Below, in pieces: positions 1 to 11,511 of a stretch of 64,000 nucleotides of DNA (the first letter of the stretch is position 1; every line of letters starts with the position of its first letter). This stretch comes from Endomychus coccineus (taxonomy: Eukaryota; Arthropoda; Insecta; Coleoptera; Endomychidae): NCBI GenBank assembly GCA_958510875.1, contig OY294067.1:107478921-107542920 (forward strand), read 5' to 3'. The notes beneath the pieces are model-generated. The model worked only from the letters and a program-made list of their open reading frames with translations, was not told the DNA's origin and did no database searches. Made by a program: the position numbers and the translations under genes.

Positions 1-29
1 TATCAGAAACAGAGCTGTTGAATCATGAT

Positions 30-243
30 TGTTATGAATCCAATTATTTGATGATTTGTTTCATTACTATAGTTACCCTTAGAATAATAGATTATTCGAG
101 TTACTTTTGAATAACAAAAAATTGTAAGCATCTGTTTATGTAAACAAACAAGAATATACATATAATCATTCATAATTGAATTATTTCTCAAAGAATCATT
201 TCAACATCAGTAAGTGGAGTGAAAAAGCTCACGACACAGAACA
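30..243 (+). repeat. 5' LTR of the BEL/Pao element
   Basis: 214 bp, beginning TGTTATGAATCC and ending CAGAACA. It matches 5841-6057 almost base for base. The differences are a short indel near position 108 and single changes near 190 and 220. Confidence 0.95.
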
Positions 244-260
244 TGGTCACTTCGAACTGG
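244..260 (+). other. Primer-binding-site candidate
   Basis: TGG begins directly after the LTR's terminal CA. The 17 bases that follow the LTR read, on the complement, like a tRNA 3' end with a T-arm TTCGA and terminal CCA. The tRNA species was not identified. Confidence 0.6.
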
Positions 261-544
261 ATATAATCAGCGAAAATATCAGCACTAGCAGTCGTCATTC
301 GACAAGAATAATTCAAGTCCTTCGCAGCTAATTTGTTGAACAAAGAAGCAAGATCAAGATCCAATATATTATTGGAATCATTCATTTGGGAACCAGTTCC
401 ACATTTCAAATAGAAAGCGGCGAAGTTACGAGACATATTTTCCGTTACTGAGGCGTTAAGGTATATCTCACTTCCCTTCTTATCCTTACTACTTTTCCTC
501 CTCAATTTGTTTGCTTCATATTGTTCAAGTTCTCATATGATAAG

Positions 545-1513
545 ATGTCTGAGGAAATAAAGGCATTGAATCTAAAAAGAGGTACAATTAAAGGTCATCT
601 AACACGATTTTCAACCTTTCTGTCAGATTTGACAGACACTTCAAAACTCAGTGAATTATCTATCAGATTGGAGAAAGCTGAGCTACTTTGGAGTGAATTT
701 GATATTATTCAGTCACAGTTAGAATCAAAGGATGAGAAAAATGATCATAATTTAGATAGAACCAACTTTGAAGATATATATTTTGATTCAATTTCTCGAG
801 CAAAAAATCTGATTAAAAAGTTCTCAGCTAGTACAGTACCTGCGAATGGTCTTTCAGACACCTCAATCAATACATCCAATGCAAATATTCAAAATGCCAA
901 TACGAATTTACCTAAATTAAACTTACCTGAGTTTCATGGATTATACGAAAAATGGCTGCAGTTTTCAGATACATTCAAGGCTATGATACATAACTGCAAT
1001 TCAATTAGTAAAATTCAAAAGTTCTGGTATTTGAAATCATGTCTGAAGGGTGAGGCGGCTAACATTTTAATAGCTTTAGAGGTATCTGAGGCAAATTATG
1101 ACAAAGCATGGGATCTTCTGTGTGATCGCTATCAAAACAATCGTGTTATAATTCAAACACATCTCAAGGCTTTATTTGATATACAGGACATTCAAAAGGA
1201 ATCACATATTCATCTCAGAAATATTATTGATACTGTTAATCAACATCTCAGAAACTTAGAATCCCTATCTTTACCAGTTGATCAATGGGATACCATCATT
1301 ATATATCTTGTAACATCGAAACTAGATCCCACTACTAATAGGGAGTGGGAAGAATTTGCTTTGAAACTTGATAGAGATTTGCCCACGTTCAAAGAATTTG
1401 CAACTTTCATGAATCAAAGATGTCAATTGTTAGAAGGTTTATATTCTAATATCAAGGGTTCTCAGTCTACGCAAAAATACTTACCAAAAAAGATCAATCA
1501 TGATTCAATATAA
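545..1513 (+). pseudogene. BEL/Pao Gag part of the polyprotein, interrupted by a stop
   Basis: The frame is open from before 521, but the first ATG in it is at 545 (MSEEIKALNLKRG), which I take as the start. The protein is a retroelement Gag of the DUF1759 type: the conserved block with LNLPEFHG and W..F.D.F starts near 910 and runs to about 1330, including the LKGEA and DLLCDRYQN stretches. Such proteins assemble the particle around the element's RNA. The frame ends at a TAA at 1511-1513, just upstream of the zinc knuckles that continue in the same frame, so this is a nonsense mutation (probably from CAA) and not a natural Gag terminus. Confidence 0.85.
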
Positions 1514-3061
1514 ACATGTATTGCTACCACAGGGTTATCTTGTATTCTCTGTCACAAAGATCATCACATATTCTCATGCAGTAACTTTTTGAAATTAAAT
1601 CCTCAGCAGCGTCTATCCGAAGTTAGGAGACTAAAGGCCTGTACAAATTGTTTACGTAAAGGTCATAATTCAAAGGATTGTAGAAATCATTATGTATGTA
1701 AAAAATGTTCAAATAAGCATAACACCTTATTGCATTTAGAAAAGGAACCAAGTCAAATTAATTCAAACATAAATCTATCGACGTCTTCATCAAACGATAG
1801 AACTGAAGGTAATCATTCAGAAACAATATTACACGAATCTCAATCTACCCTCGCTTCATGTACATCAAAAAATACTAATTCAGAACAATATGTTATACTC
1901 TCAACAGCGAATGTTTTTATCATTGATAAGTATGGAAAATATCACAAATGTCGGGCTATTCTTGACAATTGTTCTCAATCAAATTTCATTACTCAAAAAT
2001 TATTCAATATTTTGCAATTACCTGTGTCAAATGTGACCCATTCAATTGAGGGTTTTGGCTCAAACTTAACATCTGTTTTACAGAAAACGGTTGCCACTAT
2101 CAAATCTACAACAAGCTCATATATTGGTTTGGACATACCATTTTTAATTACAAATAAAATAACGAAAGATTTACCCATTCTCTCTTTCGATGTGAGTCAT
2201 TTGAAAATTCCACAAAATATCGTTTTAGCGGATAATACTTTCAATAAAACTGGTCCAATTGATATGTTAATTGGAGCTTCCATTTTTTGGGAGTTAATAT
2301 GTGTAGGTCGCATAAATCTCATAAACAATCACACAGTATTACAAAAAACTAGACTTGGTTGGATATTATCAGGCCCTTTGCCAATTTCTTATTCAAATAT
2401 TACGAATACTGTATGTAAACTCACAATGAATGATGATAAAGAATTTCACGAACTGCTTGAACGGTTTTGGAAACTTGAAGAAGTTCAGCCGTTGACTAAA
2501 TATTGCCAAGAAGAAGCAGAATGTGAAGCACACTTTTCAAAAACTACAATTCGTGATGACTCAGGAAGATTTGTTGTTAACTTGCCGGTCAAGGAAAATA
2601 TAATTAAACTTGGTAACTCTTTTGAAACGGCACTCAATAGATTTTATGCAGTCGAAAAGAAACTCAATAAAAATCCAGATTTTAAACAACAATATGTTCC
2701 ATTCATGTCCGAGTACGAAGAACTCGGGCACATGACAAAAGTTGATATTTCACATGATACTCCACAAGATATCATTTATTATTTACCGCATCATGGTGTT
2801 CTCAATACATCAAGTACTACTACAAAGTTGCGCGTCGTGTTTGACGGTTCTGCAAAAACTTCTAGTGGAATTTCTCTCAATGATGTTTTGAAAATAGGTC
2901 CTACAATTCAGGATGATTTATTCACTATTGTTACAAGATTTCGAACCTTTGAGTACGTAGTTACTGCCGATATAGAAAAAATGTACCGTATGGTAAATAT
3001 ACAAGATTCTCAGCGAGACTTACAGCGCATAGTTTGGCGGACTAATCCATCTGAGATCATT
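1514..3061 (+). pseudogene. BEL/Pao zinc knuckle, protease and N-terminal reverse transcriptase
   Basis: This is the same frame as Gag, continuing after the nonsense codon. Cysteine-histidine knuckles follow at once (C-ILC-HKDHH near 1550, then CTNCLRKGHNSKDC and CKKCSNKH to about 1730). A retroviral-type aspartic protease follows near 1940, with ILDNCSQSNFI in place of the usual LDSGSQ-type site. The reverse transcriptase starts near 2800 (LRVVFDGSAKTSSGISLND, then VTADIEKMYRMV). The frame is lost at about 3061-3065, where one extra T creates a TAA in front of the HFRLNT block; reading resumes one base later. Confidence 0.85.
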
Positions 3062-3065
3062 TAAT

Positions 3066-4766
3066 CATTTTCGATTAAATACAGCAACTTATGGTACGGC
3101 GAGTGCATCATTTATTTGTATCAGATCTCTTCATCAAATAGCTTTAGAGAACAAGGACAGGTATCCTGAAGCCTCTAGAATTATTACATCTTGTTTCTAT
3201 GTAGATGACCTTCTGACAGGGTTTCAATCATTAGAAGAAGGTAGACAAATCATATCAGACATTATTCATATACTAGGCTCTGCTGGATTCAATCTTCTTA
3301 AATTTGTTTCAAATAATGAGAATATGTTAGAGGATATATCTAATGTGAAATCTCAATCATCTCAAAAGTTCATTTCAGATGATAGAATAACCAAAACTCT
3401 GGGTTTAACTTGGAATTCAATCGATGATATTTTTTTATATACATTCATTCCAAATCATTCTTCTCACGTTTCTAAACGTACAATTTTATCTACAGTTGCT
3501 CAAATCTTCAACCCTCTAGGTTTAGTGGGTCCATGTACAGTTAAGTCTAAGCTAGTTATTCAAAAACTTTGGAAATTAGGTTTAAATTGGGATGAAAGTC
3601 TTCCAATTGATTTATATCATTCTTGGATTGAGTTCTCCAGTCAAATTCCAAGGTTAAACGACATAAAAATTCCCAGACACATTATTTGCCCAAACCCAAT
3701 ATCAGTTGAATTACATGGCTTTGGGGATGCATCTGAAAAAGCTTATGGTGCTTGTTCTTATTTTCGATCTATAGATCAAATGGGAAGAATTCACTGTCAC
3801 TTAGTGTGTGCCAAATCGCGAGTTGCACCGCTAAAAATGATTTCTCTGCCTAAACTTGAACTCTGTGCAGCCTTACTTCTCATTCAGTTAACTCAGAAAA
3901 TCTTGAAAGCTATTCATATTGACACGAATCATATTCATTATTGGACGGACTCTACTATTGTTCTTTCATGGATTTCAACTGAATCTCATTTTCTCAAGAC
4001 ATTTGTTGCAAATCGTATCACAGAAATTCAACAGTTCTCTGATAAGAGACAATGGAATTATGTGCCTAGCAAAACAAATCCAGCAGACATAATATCTCGT
4101 GGTATGAACCCAGAAGAATTAAAAGAATGTTCAACCTGGTGGGTTGGGCCTCCTTGGATGTCTGAGGAGAGACAAGCTTGGCCTAAATGTAATTTTTCAA
4201 TAGAATGTGAGATACCCGAATTAAAAAAGGTTAATCTTGCATTAATCTTACAAAATCTTGACACTGATATTCTCGATAGGTTTTCAACTCTCACAAAATT
4301 CCAAAGGGTTATAGCTTATTGCTTTCGTTTTATAAATAATTCAAAATTTGTGAATAGAGAAACTCGTATATCAGGCCATCTATCAAGTGCCGAATTGAAG
4401 CCATTAACTATTATTTGCAGATTTGTTCAGAAACATTCGTTTCCCCTAGATTTGAATGCATTAACAAATTCTAAACCTCTTTCTTCAAAGAGCAAAATAT
4501 TATCATTAAATCCATTTTTAGATGAAAATGGTCTCATCAGAGTTGGTGGTAGACTTAAAAACTCAAGCATTCCTTATAATAATAAACATCATATTTTATT
4601 ATCTGATAAAGGTAATTTTACCAAATTAGTCATTCAATTTGAGCATATAAGACAGTTACATTCAGGAGCACAAGCTACTTTGGCTTCAGTGAGAATGAAT
4701 TTTTGGCCAATCAATGGTCGCAATGTTGTTCGGGGAGTTTTACGCAATTGTACGATTTGCTTCTGA
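3066..4766 (+). pseudogene. BEL/Pao reverse transcriptase (YVDD), RNase H and start of integrase region
   Basis: Reading resumes in the shifted frame with TYGTASASF and the catalytic box FYVDDLLTG near 3200. The peptidase A17-like/RT connection follows (LSTVAQIFNPLGLVGP near 3490). An RNase H domain starts near 3710 (ELHGFGDASEKAYGACS) and holds KLELCAALLL and YWTDSTIVLSWI. The integrase zinc-binding region follows near 4640. A TGA at 4764-4766 (probably from CGA) cuts the frame inside the integrase's Cys pair region (CTICF), and the same frame continues beyond it. Confidence 0.85.
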
Positions 4767-5744
4767 TCAAAACCAAATGAAACTAATTACCGAATGGGTA
4801 ATATTCCTCAATCACGCCTCACTCCCCAAAGACCATTTTTAACTGCCGGAGTGGATTTTGCTGGTCCATTTTATATCAAAGACGGCAAAATACGGAATCG
4901 AAAAATAATTAAATGTTATCTTTGTGTATTCGTATGTTTGGTTACGAAAGCAGCTCATCTTGAATTGTCTGATGATCTTTCTACTGAATCTTTTTTGAGA
5001 TGTTTAATCAGATTTGTATCTAGGAGGGGTATATGTAGTGACATATATTCAGATAACGGTACAAATTTTGTTGGCTCTGAGAGAGAGTTGAAAAACACAT
5101 TAACAAATCTGAAGAAAGACTTAAAATTCAATGAGTTTTTAGCCGTGAATAAATTAAATTGGCATTTCACGCCACCATATGCACCCAATTTTGGAGGCCT
5201 TTGGGAGGCCTGTGTAAAATCAACAAAATTTCACCTCAAGAGAATTCTTGGTAATTCACACCTAACATATGAGGGCTTATATACTGTGATCACGCAGGTT
5301 GAGGCTGTCCTTAATTCCAGACCCTTATCACCCTTGTCAAATGATCCTAATGATCTCTCCCCTTTAACCCCTTCTCACTTCCTTATTGGCGAGCCTATCA
5401 CTGCCTTGCCTCAAAATGATGTGAGGGACATTCCATCTAATCGACTATGTCTCCTAAGACTCATCCAGCAGCAATTACAACATTTTTGGCAGCGTTGGTC
5501 ACGAGATTACCTCTGTACTCTGCAAGAAAGATCCAAATGGAAGAAATCTTACCAGAACATAAAAGTAGGATCTATGGTTTTACTAAAGGATGAGAATTCA
5601 GCACCTTTATGCTGGAAACTTGGACGAGTCATTCAAGTGTTTCCTGGAGAAGACGGAATAGTTCGAGTTATAAATGTAAAAACATTAAATGGTGAATTGA
5701 AGCGTCCAGTTTCTAAAGTGTGTATTCTTCCTATAGAGACCTAA
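4767..5744 (+). pseudogene. BEL/Pao integrase core and C-terminal domain
   Basis: This is the continuation of the same frame after the TGA. The catalytic core is recognisable: GVDFAGPF near 4850, SDNGTNFVG near 5055 and the downstream PPYAPNFGGLWEACVK block with the catalytic Glu near 5205. A C-terminal DUF5641-type segment (GSMVLLKDENSAPLCWKLGRV) lies at about 5570-5640, and the natural end of the polyprotein is the TAA at 5742-5744. The enzyme would insert the element's cDNA into chromosomes, but upstream lesions prevent synthesis of the whole polyprotein. Confidence 0.85.
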
Positions 5745-5828
5745 TAATGGAAACTTGAAAAAGAAGAAATTTTCTTATTACATTCAATTCAATCTTGTTA
5801 TAATTTTATTTTGAAAGGCAATCCATTC

Positions 5829-5840
5829 AAGAGGGCGCCA
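5829..5840 (+). other. Polypurine-tract candidate
   Basis: Short purine-rich stretch AAGAGGGCG directly upstream of the 3' LTR start. It is weak but in the right place for plus-strand priming. Confidence 0.4.
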
Positions 5841-6057
5841 TGTTATGAATCCAATTATTTGATGATTTGTTTCATTACTATAGTTACCCTTAGAATAATA
5901 GATTATTCGAGTTACTTTTTGTCAATAACAAAAAATTGTAAGCATCTGTTTATGTAAACAAACAAGAATATACATATAATCATTCATAATTGAATTATTT
6001 CTCGAAGAATCATTTCAACATCAGTAAGTGGAGCGAAAAAGCTCACGACACAGAACA
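5841..6057 (+). repeat. 3' LTR of the BEL/Pao element
   Basis: 217 bp, matching 30-243. It is followed at once by the ATGAT target duplication. Confidence 0.95.
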
Positions 6058-6231
6058 ATGATAAGTTATTCCTGTTTCTCTCAACTTGAATCGGAGATAT
6101 CTTGTTAAGTATGTTTTCACAAGTTTCCAAAATTTCTCTATAGATCCGGTCCACATCAACAGCATTGAGTCACCAATTCGATTGTAACAGTTCAATGTTT
6201 ATCAATAGCAAATTATAACTATGAAGATTTG

Positions 6232-6555
6232 AAATTTTTTTTTATTTTGATGACTGTCATGTCCATTGTAAATATTAACAGAAATTACTAGGTGATGAGT
6301 TATCGCAGAGCTGGAATGTACTCTAGCTGAAATATTGCTCTGATTTGAGAAAACATTATCTAATAAGGTTTCACCATCATTAGTTATTCTGGTTGCCTCT
6401 GCAATCAATTGACTGATTCCATATGTTGTTAGAATTTTTTTGATTATTTTAACATGAAAATAGTTGTCATTCAAGTAATTAAAATTAGAACCACTGACCA
6501 AAATACATTTGACACTATTGAGCAAAATAGTATCACAACTTTGGTCGACTCTCAA
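6232..6555 (-). pseudogene. LINE endonuclease fragment (CR1/Jockey type)
   Basis: The minus-strand frame reads like the C-terminal half of an endonuclease/exonuclease/phosphatase (EEP) domain of non-LTR retrotransposons. It has VSGSNFNYL at the place of the usual GDFN box, then TTYGISQLIAEATRIT, ETLLDNVFSN and SSAITHHLVISV. The GDFN acidic residue and the final SDH-type aspartate are both altered (S-N and T-H), so the nuclease would be dead. The flanking 6058-6231 and 6556-6560 hold no further recognisable coding sequence. Confidence 0.7.
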
Positions 6556-6559
6556 AAGG

Positions 6560-6979
6560 TCATAAGTATAGATTCAATAACTTGTGGCAAACAGCCGTTA
6601 TAGTCGAGTCAAATAGATATTTCATTACGAAAATCGAACGATATGGACCGATTTTGATGAAACAAAGTGCATTCGATTCGGGATGACGCTTAGAAAAAAG
6701 CTTACCGGTTAGTTTTTTGTGCAAATTTGTTATTATTTTTTTAACCGAAAAATTGACCAATTCCCAAAATTTCATCAAAACTAACCAGAAATCCTCAGTT
6801 AGGGGTTGTGGAGGTTGTTTTTTATGTTAAATGTTTAAAAAATTTTTAAAAGGGGGTCGTTACTAATTTAAATCAAAATTAAAATCAAATTCTAATTTTT
6901 TAATTTTTTAATTTCATATAAATTCCCGCTCATCTAAGAATTTTTTCTATCTTCTCTACTCAGTCTCTTTTACATATAC

Positions 6980-6983
<4 letters not shown>
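6560..6983. other. Unassigned AT-rich stretch
   Basis: No gene seen. It consists of T- and A-rich runs and looks like decayed transposon sequence, without identifiable ends. Confidence 0.4.

Positions 6984-7068
<85 letters not shown>
6984..7068. repeat. (TA)n microsatellite
   Basis: About 85 bp of uninterrupted TA dinucleotide. Confidence 0.95.
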
Positions 7069-7072
<4 letters not shown>

Positions 7073-7392
7073 ATAAGCAATAGGGACGTAGTCAATAGTA
7101 TTGCTCAGATAATAATCACCTGCTTGAATAATTGAATAGCTGATATAGAAAAGTAGCTAGATCCCGCATAGAGATGGAAATATAGAGTTCTTGAGTCCCA
7201 TAAGCGCAATGCTTTACAAAAAGACTCTCTCTAATTATCGGGCCTCTTTCTCGCACGCTTCGCCTACCCGGGGCATATCGGGACCGAGTTGACAGAAATA
7301 GCCTGCCTTAAAATTTCTTAGACGGAGTCAATAATATAGCACCTTCAAGAATTCTATTCTTCATCTCTATGGTAGTAAGTGTCGGCTAAAAC
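7069..7392 (+). repeat. Possible solo or partial Ty3/gypsy-type LTR
   Basis: The stretch ends in AAAAC followed by TGGCGCC (7393-7399), the opening of a primer-binding site used by many gypsy-type elements. No second LTR or pol sequence was found, so this rests only on the junction. The 5' limit is unknown and was set after the TA tract. Confidence 0.25.
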
Positions 7393-7599
7393 TGGCGCCG
7401 ACGTGAGCCATTATGTGAGAAAAACTAGTTGTCTGTTAAACAAGTACACAAAGGATGGAACTATTATCTACGACCCATGAGCAGTGTTAGCGTCTTATTA
7501 TTATCTCTTTTATCCGATTCCGATTATTAAAAATCCTCAAAAGGATATAAGTCGACTTGTCATTTGAATTCCGTAATTAAACATGAACCCTAAAAAGGG

Positions 7600-7930
7600 C
7601 ATTACTATACCTAGTATTTAAGAGAATTTTTTGGGAAAAATAACAGCGGAATCATGATCAGCGACCCAAAAAACCTACTAGAGTTCATTTTTGCAACAAA
7701 ATTATACTTTATTATTCACAAACGAATTTTCCATCTGGAGAGAGTGTTTTGGGAAAAATAGCAGTGGAATCGTGATCAGCGGCCCAAAAAACCTACCGGA
7801 GGTAATTTTTGCAACAAAAATGTGAATTATATATTATATATGAATTTTCCAAATTTCTCATCTGGAGGGAGTTTTCCGAGAAAACTAACTGCGGATTCGT
7901 GATCAGCGACCCAAAAAACATTCTCAGCTC
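7600..7930. repeat. Degenerate tandem repeat with GATCAGCGACCC motif
   Basis: Three diverged units about 117-126 bp apart each carry a GTGATCAGCGACCCAAAAAAC-like core (near 7655, 7772 and 7898), followed by TTTTTGCAACAAAA in two of them. The same core, mostly in the opposite orientation, recurs in the long-TIR elements at 34.8, 38.7, 50 and 52.5 kb. Confidence 0.65.
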
Positions 7931-8070
7931 CTAATTCATTGATTTTGGACTATTTTTATAAGAATGCTCCTCTGGGGGGTTGTTTGAATTGTTGTAAGTA
8001 TTCTCTTTGTGCTTGGTTTGAAGAAGCTATGGTTTTTTTTTGAAGAAGCTACTGTGTTATCGAAACTATA

Positions 8071-8569
8071 CAAGGTGTTCCATCTCAGACGAGCCACCCC
8101 GTATATTTCTCATCCCATAGTGAGTGGAAAAATCTCCCGATACACATCGAATGATTTTGTTTGGGGGACATCTTTTGACGTATATTTGAGGCTCGAACGA
8201 GCAACTCCCTAATAGAGGGCGCTTCAACCCCTCAAAATTGAATAGGGTAGAGGGGTTGAGTGATACGTCATTTGGAAGGTCTTGGAAGCCTCTTTACAAC
8301 GGTGTATGAAAAACGTAAATTTGATGAACCGTTTTCGCCAAAAATTGATTTTGTTGCTCGAATGCGCCACCTTGAATATTTTTGTTATTTGTACAATGTA
8401 CAAGCTCATTTTTATTAAGCCTTTTTTTTACAAACTAAAACAATCTTCAAAAAATCACATTCGTAAAAAAATTGAATTGTGTTGTCATGCTCACAATGAA
8501 CAAAATTAAATCTGCGTGTTTAAATCAAATGTTCAAATTGTCCTCCATTGATTTCCATACAATAATACA
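8071..8569 (+). repeat. Left TIR of the mariner-like element
   Basis: Inverted match to 9757-10242. Its inner end carries an antisense copy of the transposase C-terminal codons. Upstream flank 7931-8066 is unassigned. Confidence 0.9.
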
Positions 8570-8737
8570 TTCTCTCGAACTAATAAATAAAAAAACAGCA
8601 AAACATTTCCTTACGTTGCCTTCATTTTTTGTTCTTAGAACGTGTTTATCTGGTTTTAACGTTTCTTCGATCATTTCATGATTTCAATCAATCTGTTGAG
8701 TTACTACTTCGCTGCTTTGTTTAAAATTTCAAAACAT

Positions 8738-9808
8738 ATGGTGTACACATTGCAAGAACGTGTTAAGCTGGTTAGCCTTCATTACCAAAATCAAAATTTT
8801 GCCCGATCGGCTGCAAGGATATTTAACGAAAACCATCCTGAACGTAGCGTTCGCCATAAGTACGTAATGGAATTGATTTCAAAATTTGTGGAGACGGGTT
8901 CAGTAATGGATAAAAAAAGGGCACCCACTGGAATCGTTAATGATGAAGGAGCAGCTGTGGCGGTATTGGGACATGTCCAACTTATGCCAAACACGCAATC
9001 TGTACGACAATTTTCTGCAGCTTCCGGTATTAGCCAATCTAACGTTTTCAGAATTTTACATAAACACAAGTTCCATCCGTACAAAATTAAATTAATTCTG
9101 GAATTAAATGATGATGATTGGGATCGAAGGCAAGAGTTTTGCGAAATTATGGTCGAGCGTATCAACAATAACCCAAATTTCTTGTACAACGTTTGCTTTT
9201 CTGACGAATGCACTTTTTACTTAATGGATAGGTTAACCGGCATAACTGTAGAATTTGGAGCGATACAAATCCTCATGTATTTCGAGAAGCTCACACTCAA
9301 CATCGAGAAAAGCTAAACGTTTGGGTAGGAATTTTGGGAGACCACCTAATTGGACCTCTGTTTATTCCTGGTAATTTAAATGGCGAAATTTATCTTGAAA
9401 AGTTGGAAGATGCGATTGATCCGTTAATAACTGAACAATTAGAAAACAATCCTCTACTACTTGAACAACAATTGCATTTCCAACAAGACGGAGCTCCTCC
9501 TCACTACGCCGCAACAGTTCGCCAATACCTCAATTTGCAATACCCCGGTCGTTGGATTGGAAGAAGAGGTGCTATGGAGTGGCCTGCCTGATCTCCTGAC
9601 CTGAACCCTCTGGACTTCTTCTTGTGAGGACATCTTAAGTCCAGGATTTTTGTGACTCAGCCTGAAAATGTGAACGAACTACGCCAACGAATTGTAAATG
9701 AGTCGTCAAATAACTCCAATTATGCTGAACCATGTTAGAGACGGTTTTCAGTCAAGATTGTATTATTGTATGGAAGTCAATGGAGGACAATTTGAACATT
9801 TGATTTAA
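8738..9808 (+). pseudogene. Mariner-like transposase (DUF4817 helix-turn-helix plus DDE/D core), broken
   Basis: It starts at ATG 8738 (MVYTLQERVKLV). The N-terminus is a DUF4817-type helix-turn-helix, LQERVKLVSLHYQNQNFARSAARIF, ending in KFVETGSV; the first catalytic block is CFSDECTFYL near 9200. One base is missing near 9223 and an in-frame TAG follows, so the reading frame changes there. The second catalytic Asp is in QQDGAPPHY near 9486 and the third in SPDLNPLDFF near 9600, about 36 residues apart. TGA stops at 9589-9591 and in the FFLWG motif at about 9625, and a second frameshift near 9715, complete the damage. The last roughly 17 codons, ending at TAA 9806-9808, lie inside the right TIR. 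A whole protein would cut and paste the element at TA sites; this copy is inactive. Confidence 0.85.
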
Positions 9809-10242
9809 ACACGCAGATTTAATTTTTTTCATTGTAAGCATGACAACACAATTCAATTTTTTCATGAATGTGATTTTTTTGAAGATTGTTTAAGTTTGTA
9901 AAAAAAGGCTTAATAAAAATGAGCTTGTACATTATACAAATAACCAAAATATTCAAGGTGGTGCATTCGAGCAACAAAATTAATTTTTGGCGAAAACGGT
10001 TTCTCATACACCGTTGCAAAGAGGCTTCCAAGACCTTTCAAATGACGTATCACTCAACCCCTCTCCCCTATTCAATTTTGAGGGGTTGAAGCGCCCCCTA
10101 TTAGGGGGTTGCTCGTTCAAGCCTCAAATATACGTCAAAAGATGTCCTCCAAACAAAATAATTCGACATGTTTCGGGAGATTTTTCCACTCACTATGGGA
10201 TAAGAAATATACGGGGTGGCTCGTCTGAGATGGAACACCTTG
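9757..10242 (-). repeat. Right TIR of the mariner-like element
   Basis: Inverted copy of 8071-8569, diverged by a few percent with small indels. Confidence 0.9.
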
Positions 10243-10246
10243 TATA

Positions 10247-11114
10247 TATTAGTTAAATTAGTGAAAATCGAACTTACAATAGTTATTTTATTCAAGTACA
10301 TAATGGCTGTCCATCACGTAATGGCTGATTCTATTCAATTTTTGTCAAATGCCACACTTCGATGAAATGTGATTAATGAATTTTAATCAAAGTGTAGGTA
10401 TCTCACGTTTATTGAAAGATTACACACTTCAGATTTCAATTAACTTCTATAGTATAGCAAATAGCTAAATATATCAAAATGTGATATTAATTTTCTAATT
10501 TAGTTTACTCAGATGATGGTTACTTGGTAGCTGAAAGGTCCTCAGTATTTTAACAGTATTTTTAGTGGATAAGGGTAATTGATTCTGATTCATAGTGAAA
10601 TAACTTTTTGATAGAACAAGCACATCATTAGAGATGTTCAACTTAGAAATCAGACCCGAGGTTACGAAACTAAAAAACAAAGATAATTTAATCAATACTG
10701 AACAATAAGTTTTCTGCTGGATGGAAAATTTGAATGGGGCACGTGCTGTACATGGCGCAGCTGTGCAAAGTGAGATTGAAAAGCGTGGACAATCATTCTA
10801 AGAATAAGGAACGAGTATAATACTTCTTTGATCGTCCCTACCGTCTTGATTTACACACGGTTACGTACGCTGCAGGCAGCTGCACGTCGGACAGGGCATT
10901 GTAAATATTTGTAGTAATCCTTCTCAGTAGACTTAAATATTATCGATAATCTTTGAGAGTAATGGATTTAACTAGAAATTCATGCAATTTATAATAAATA
11001 TTATATTCCATTCCTGTTTTCGGACCATACGATACTTGGTGAATTTGTTGATATTATCTAGGCACCTACCTACCAATTATGGAAAGACCCTTTCTTTCAA
11101 GATGCCAGATATAT
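10247..11114. other. Unassigned sequence
   Basis: No coding sequence recognised. A small imperfect inverted repeat lies near 10350-10400 (CACACTTCGAT against ATCAAAGTGT). Otherwise it has no features I can support. Confidence 0.4.
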
Positions 11115-11511
11115 AGTGGAGTCATTCTACGGAAAAATGAGGCGAGGTTCGTAAAAATTTGATAGAGGTTGGGGAGGTGGAAAAAGTTGTTTCTTGTGAT
11201 AAGAGTAATGATATTCCAGAATTTCTACAAGAAATATTTGGCGAAACCATCCCAAAAATCCCAAAAACTGGTTTCTGGGCCTTTGTTAGGTCAGTTTTGA
11301 AGTTTTAATTTTTTTCAACCCCTCAGACTTGTGACTGAGGTTTGGGAGTTGGACCCTTTTATTGTCCATGTGCAAGAAAGCTCTGGTTCAAATTGTGAGC
11401 TTTTTTTGCATATCTATGTGAGAAATACCCACATACACATTATTTATTTGAGGTCCGCTTGTGACATAGTGACATTTTTTTTTACTACACGTATTAATTA
11501 TTATAGAATAT
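11115..11511 (+). repeat. Left TIR, outer part, of the H2A-bearing element
   Basis: 11115-11397 pairs with 25118-25407, and about 11413-11511 pairs with the inverse of 13700-13800. This part includes a short hairpin around CCTCAGACTTGTGACTGAGG. Confidence 0.85.

Larger units (their letters stand above)
30..6057 (+). mobile_element. BEL/Pao LTR retrotransposon, full length with coding lesions
   Basis: Two near-identical LTRs (30-243 and 5841-6057) flank a Gag-Pol region in BEL/Pao order: Gag, zinc knuckles, protease, reverse transcriptase, RNase H, integrase. The 5-bp target duplication ATGAT is exact (25-29 and 6058-6062), which fixes the ends; the LTRs begin TG and end CA. The LTRs differ by a short indel and about two substitutions, so insertion is fairly recent. 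The coding region nevertheless carries two in-frame stops and one frameshift, so this copy cannot make an intact polyprotein. The interrupted locus itself (1-29 and 6058 on) is not recognised. Confidence 0.95.
8071..10242 (+). mobile_element. Mariner-like DNA transposon with about 490-bp TIRs
   Basis: The ends CAAGGTGTTCC and GGAACACCTTG are flanked by TATA on both sides (8067-8070 and 10243-10246), compatible with the TA target of Tc1/mariner. The inverted arms run from 8071 to about 8569 and from about 9757 to 10242. Between them lies a damaged transposase on the plus strand. The element is 2.17 kb, long for a mariner-like element because of its TIRs. Confidence 0.9.

Noticed and set aside
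8282..8509. Small open frames in the mariner-like TIRs (also 9819-10089)
   Set aside because: They occur in both arms only because the arms are inverted copies; no start signals or domains.
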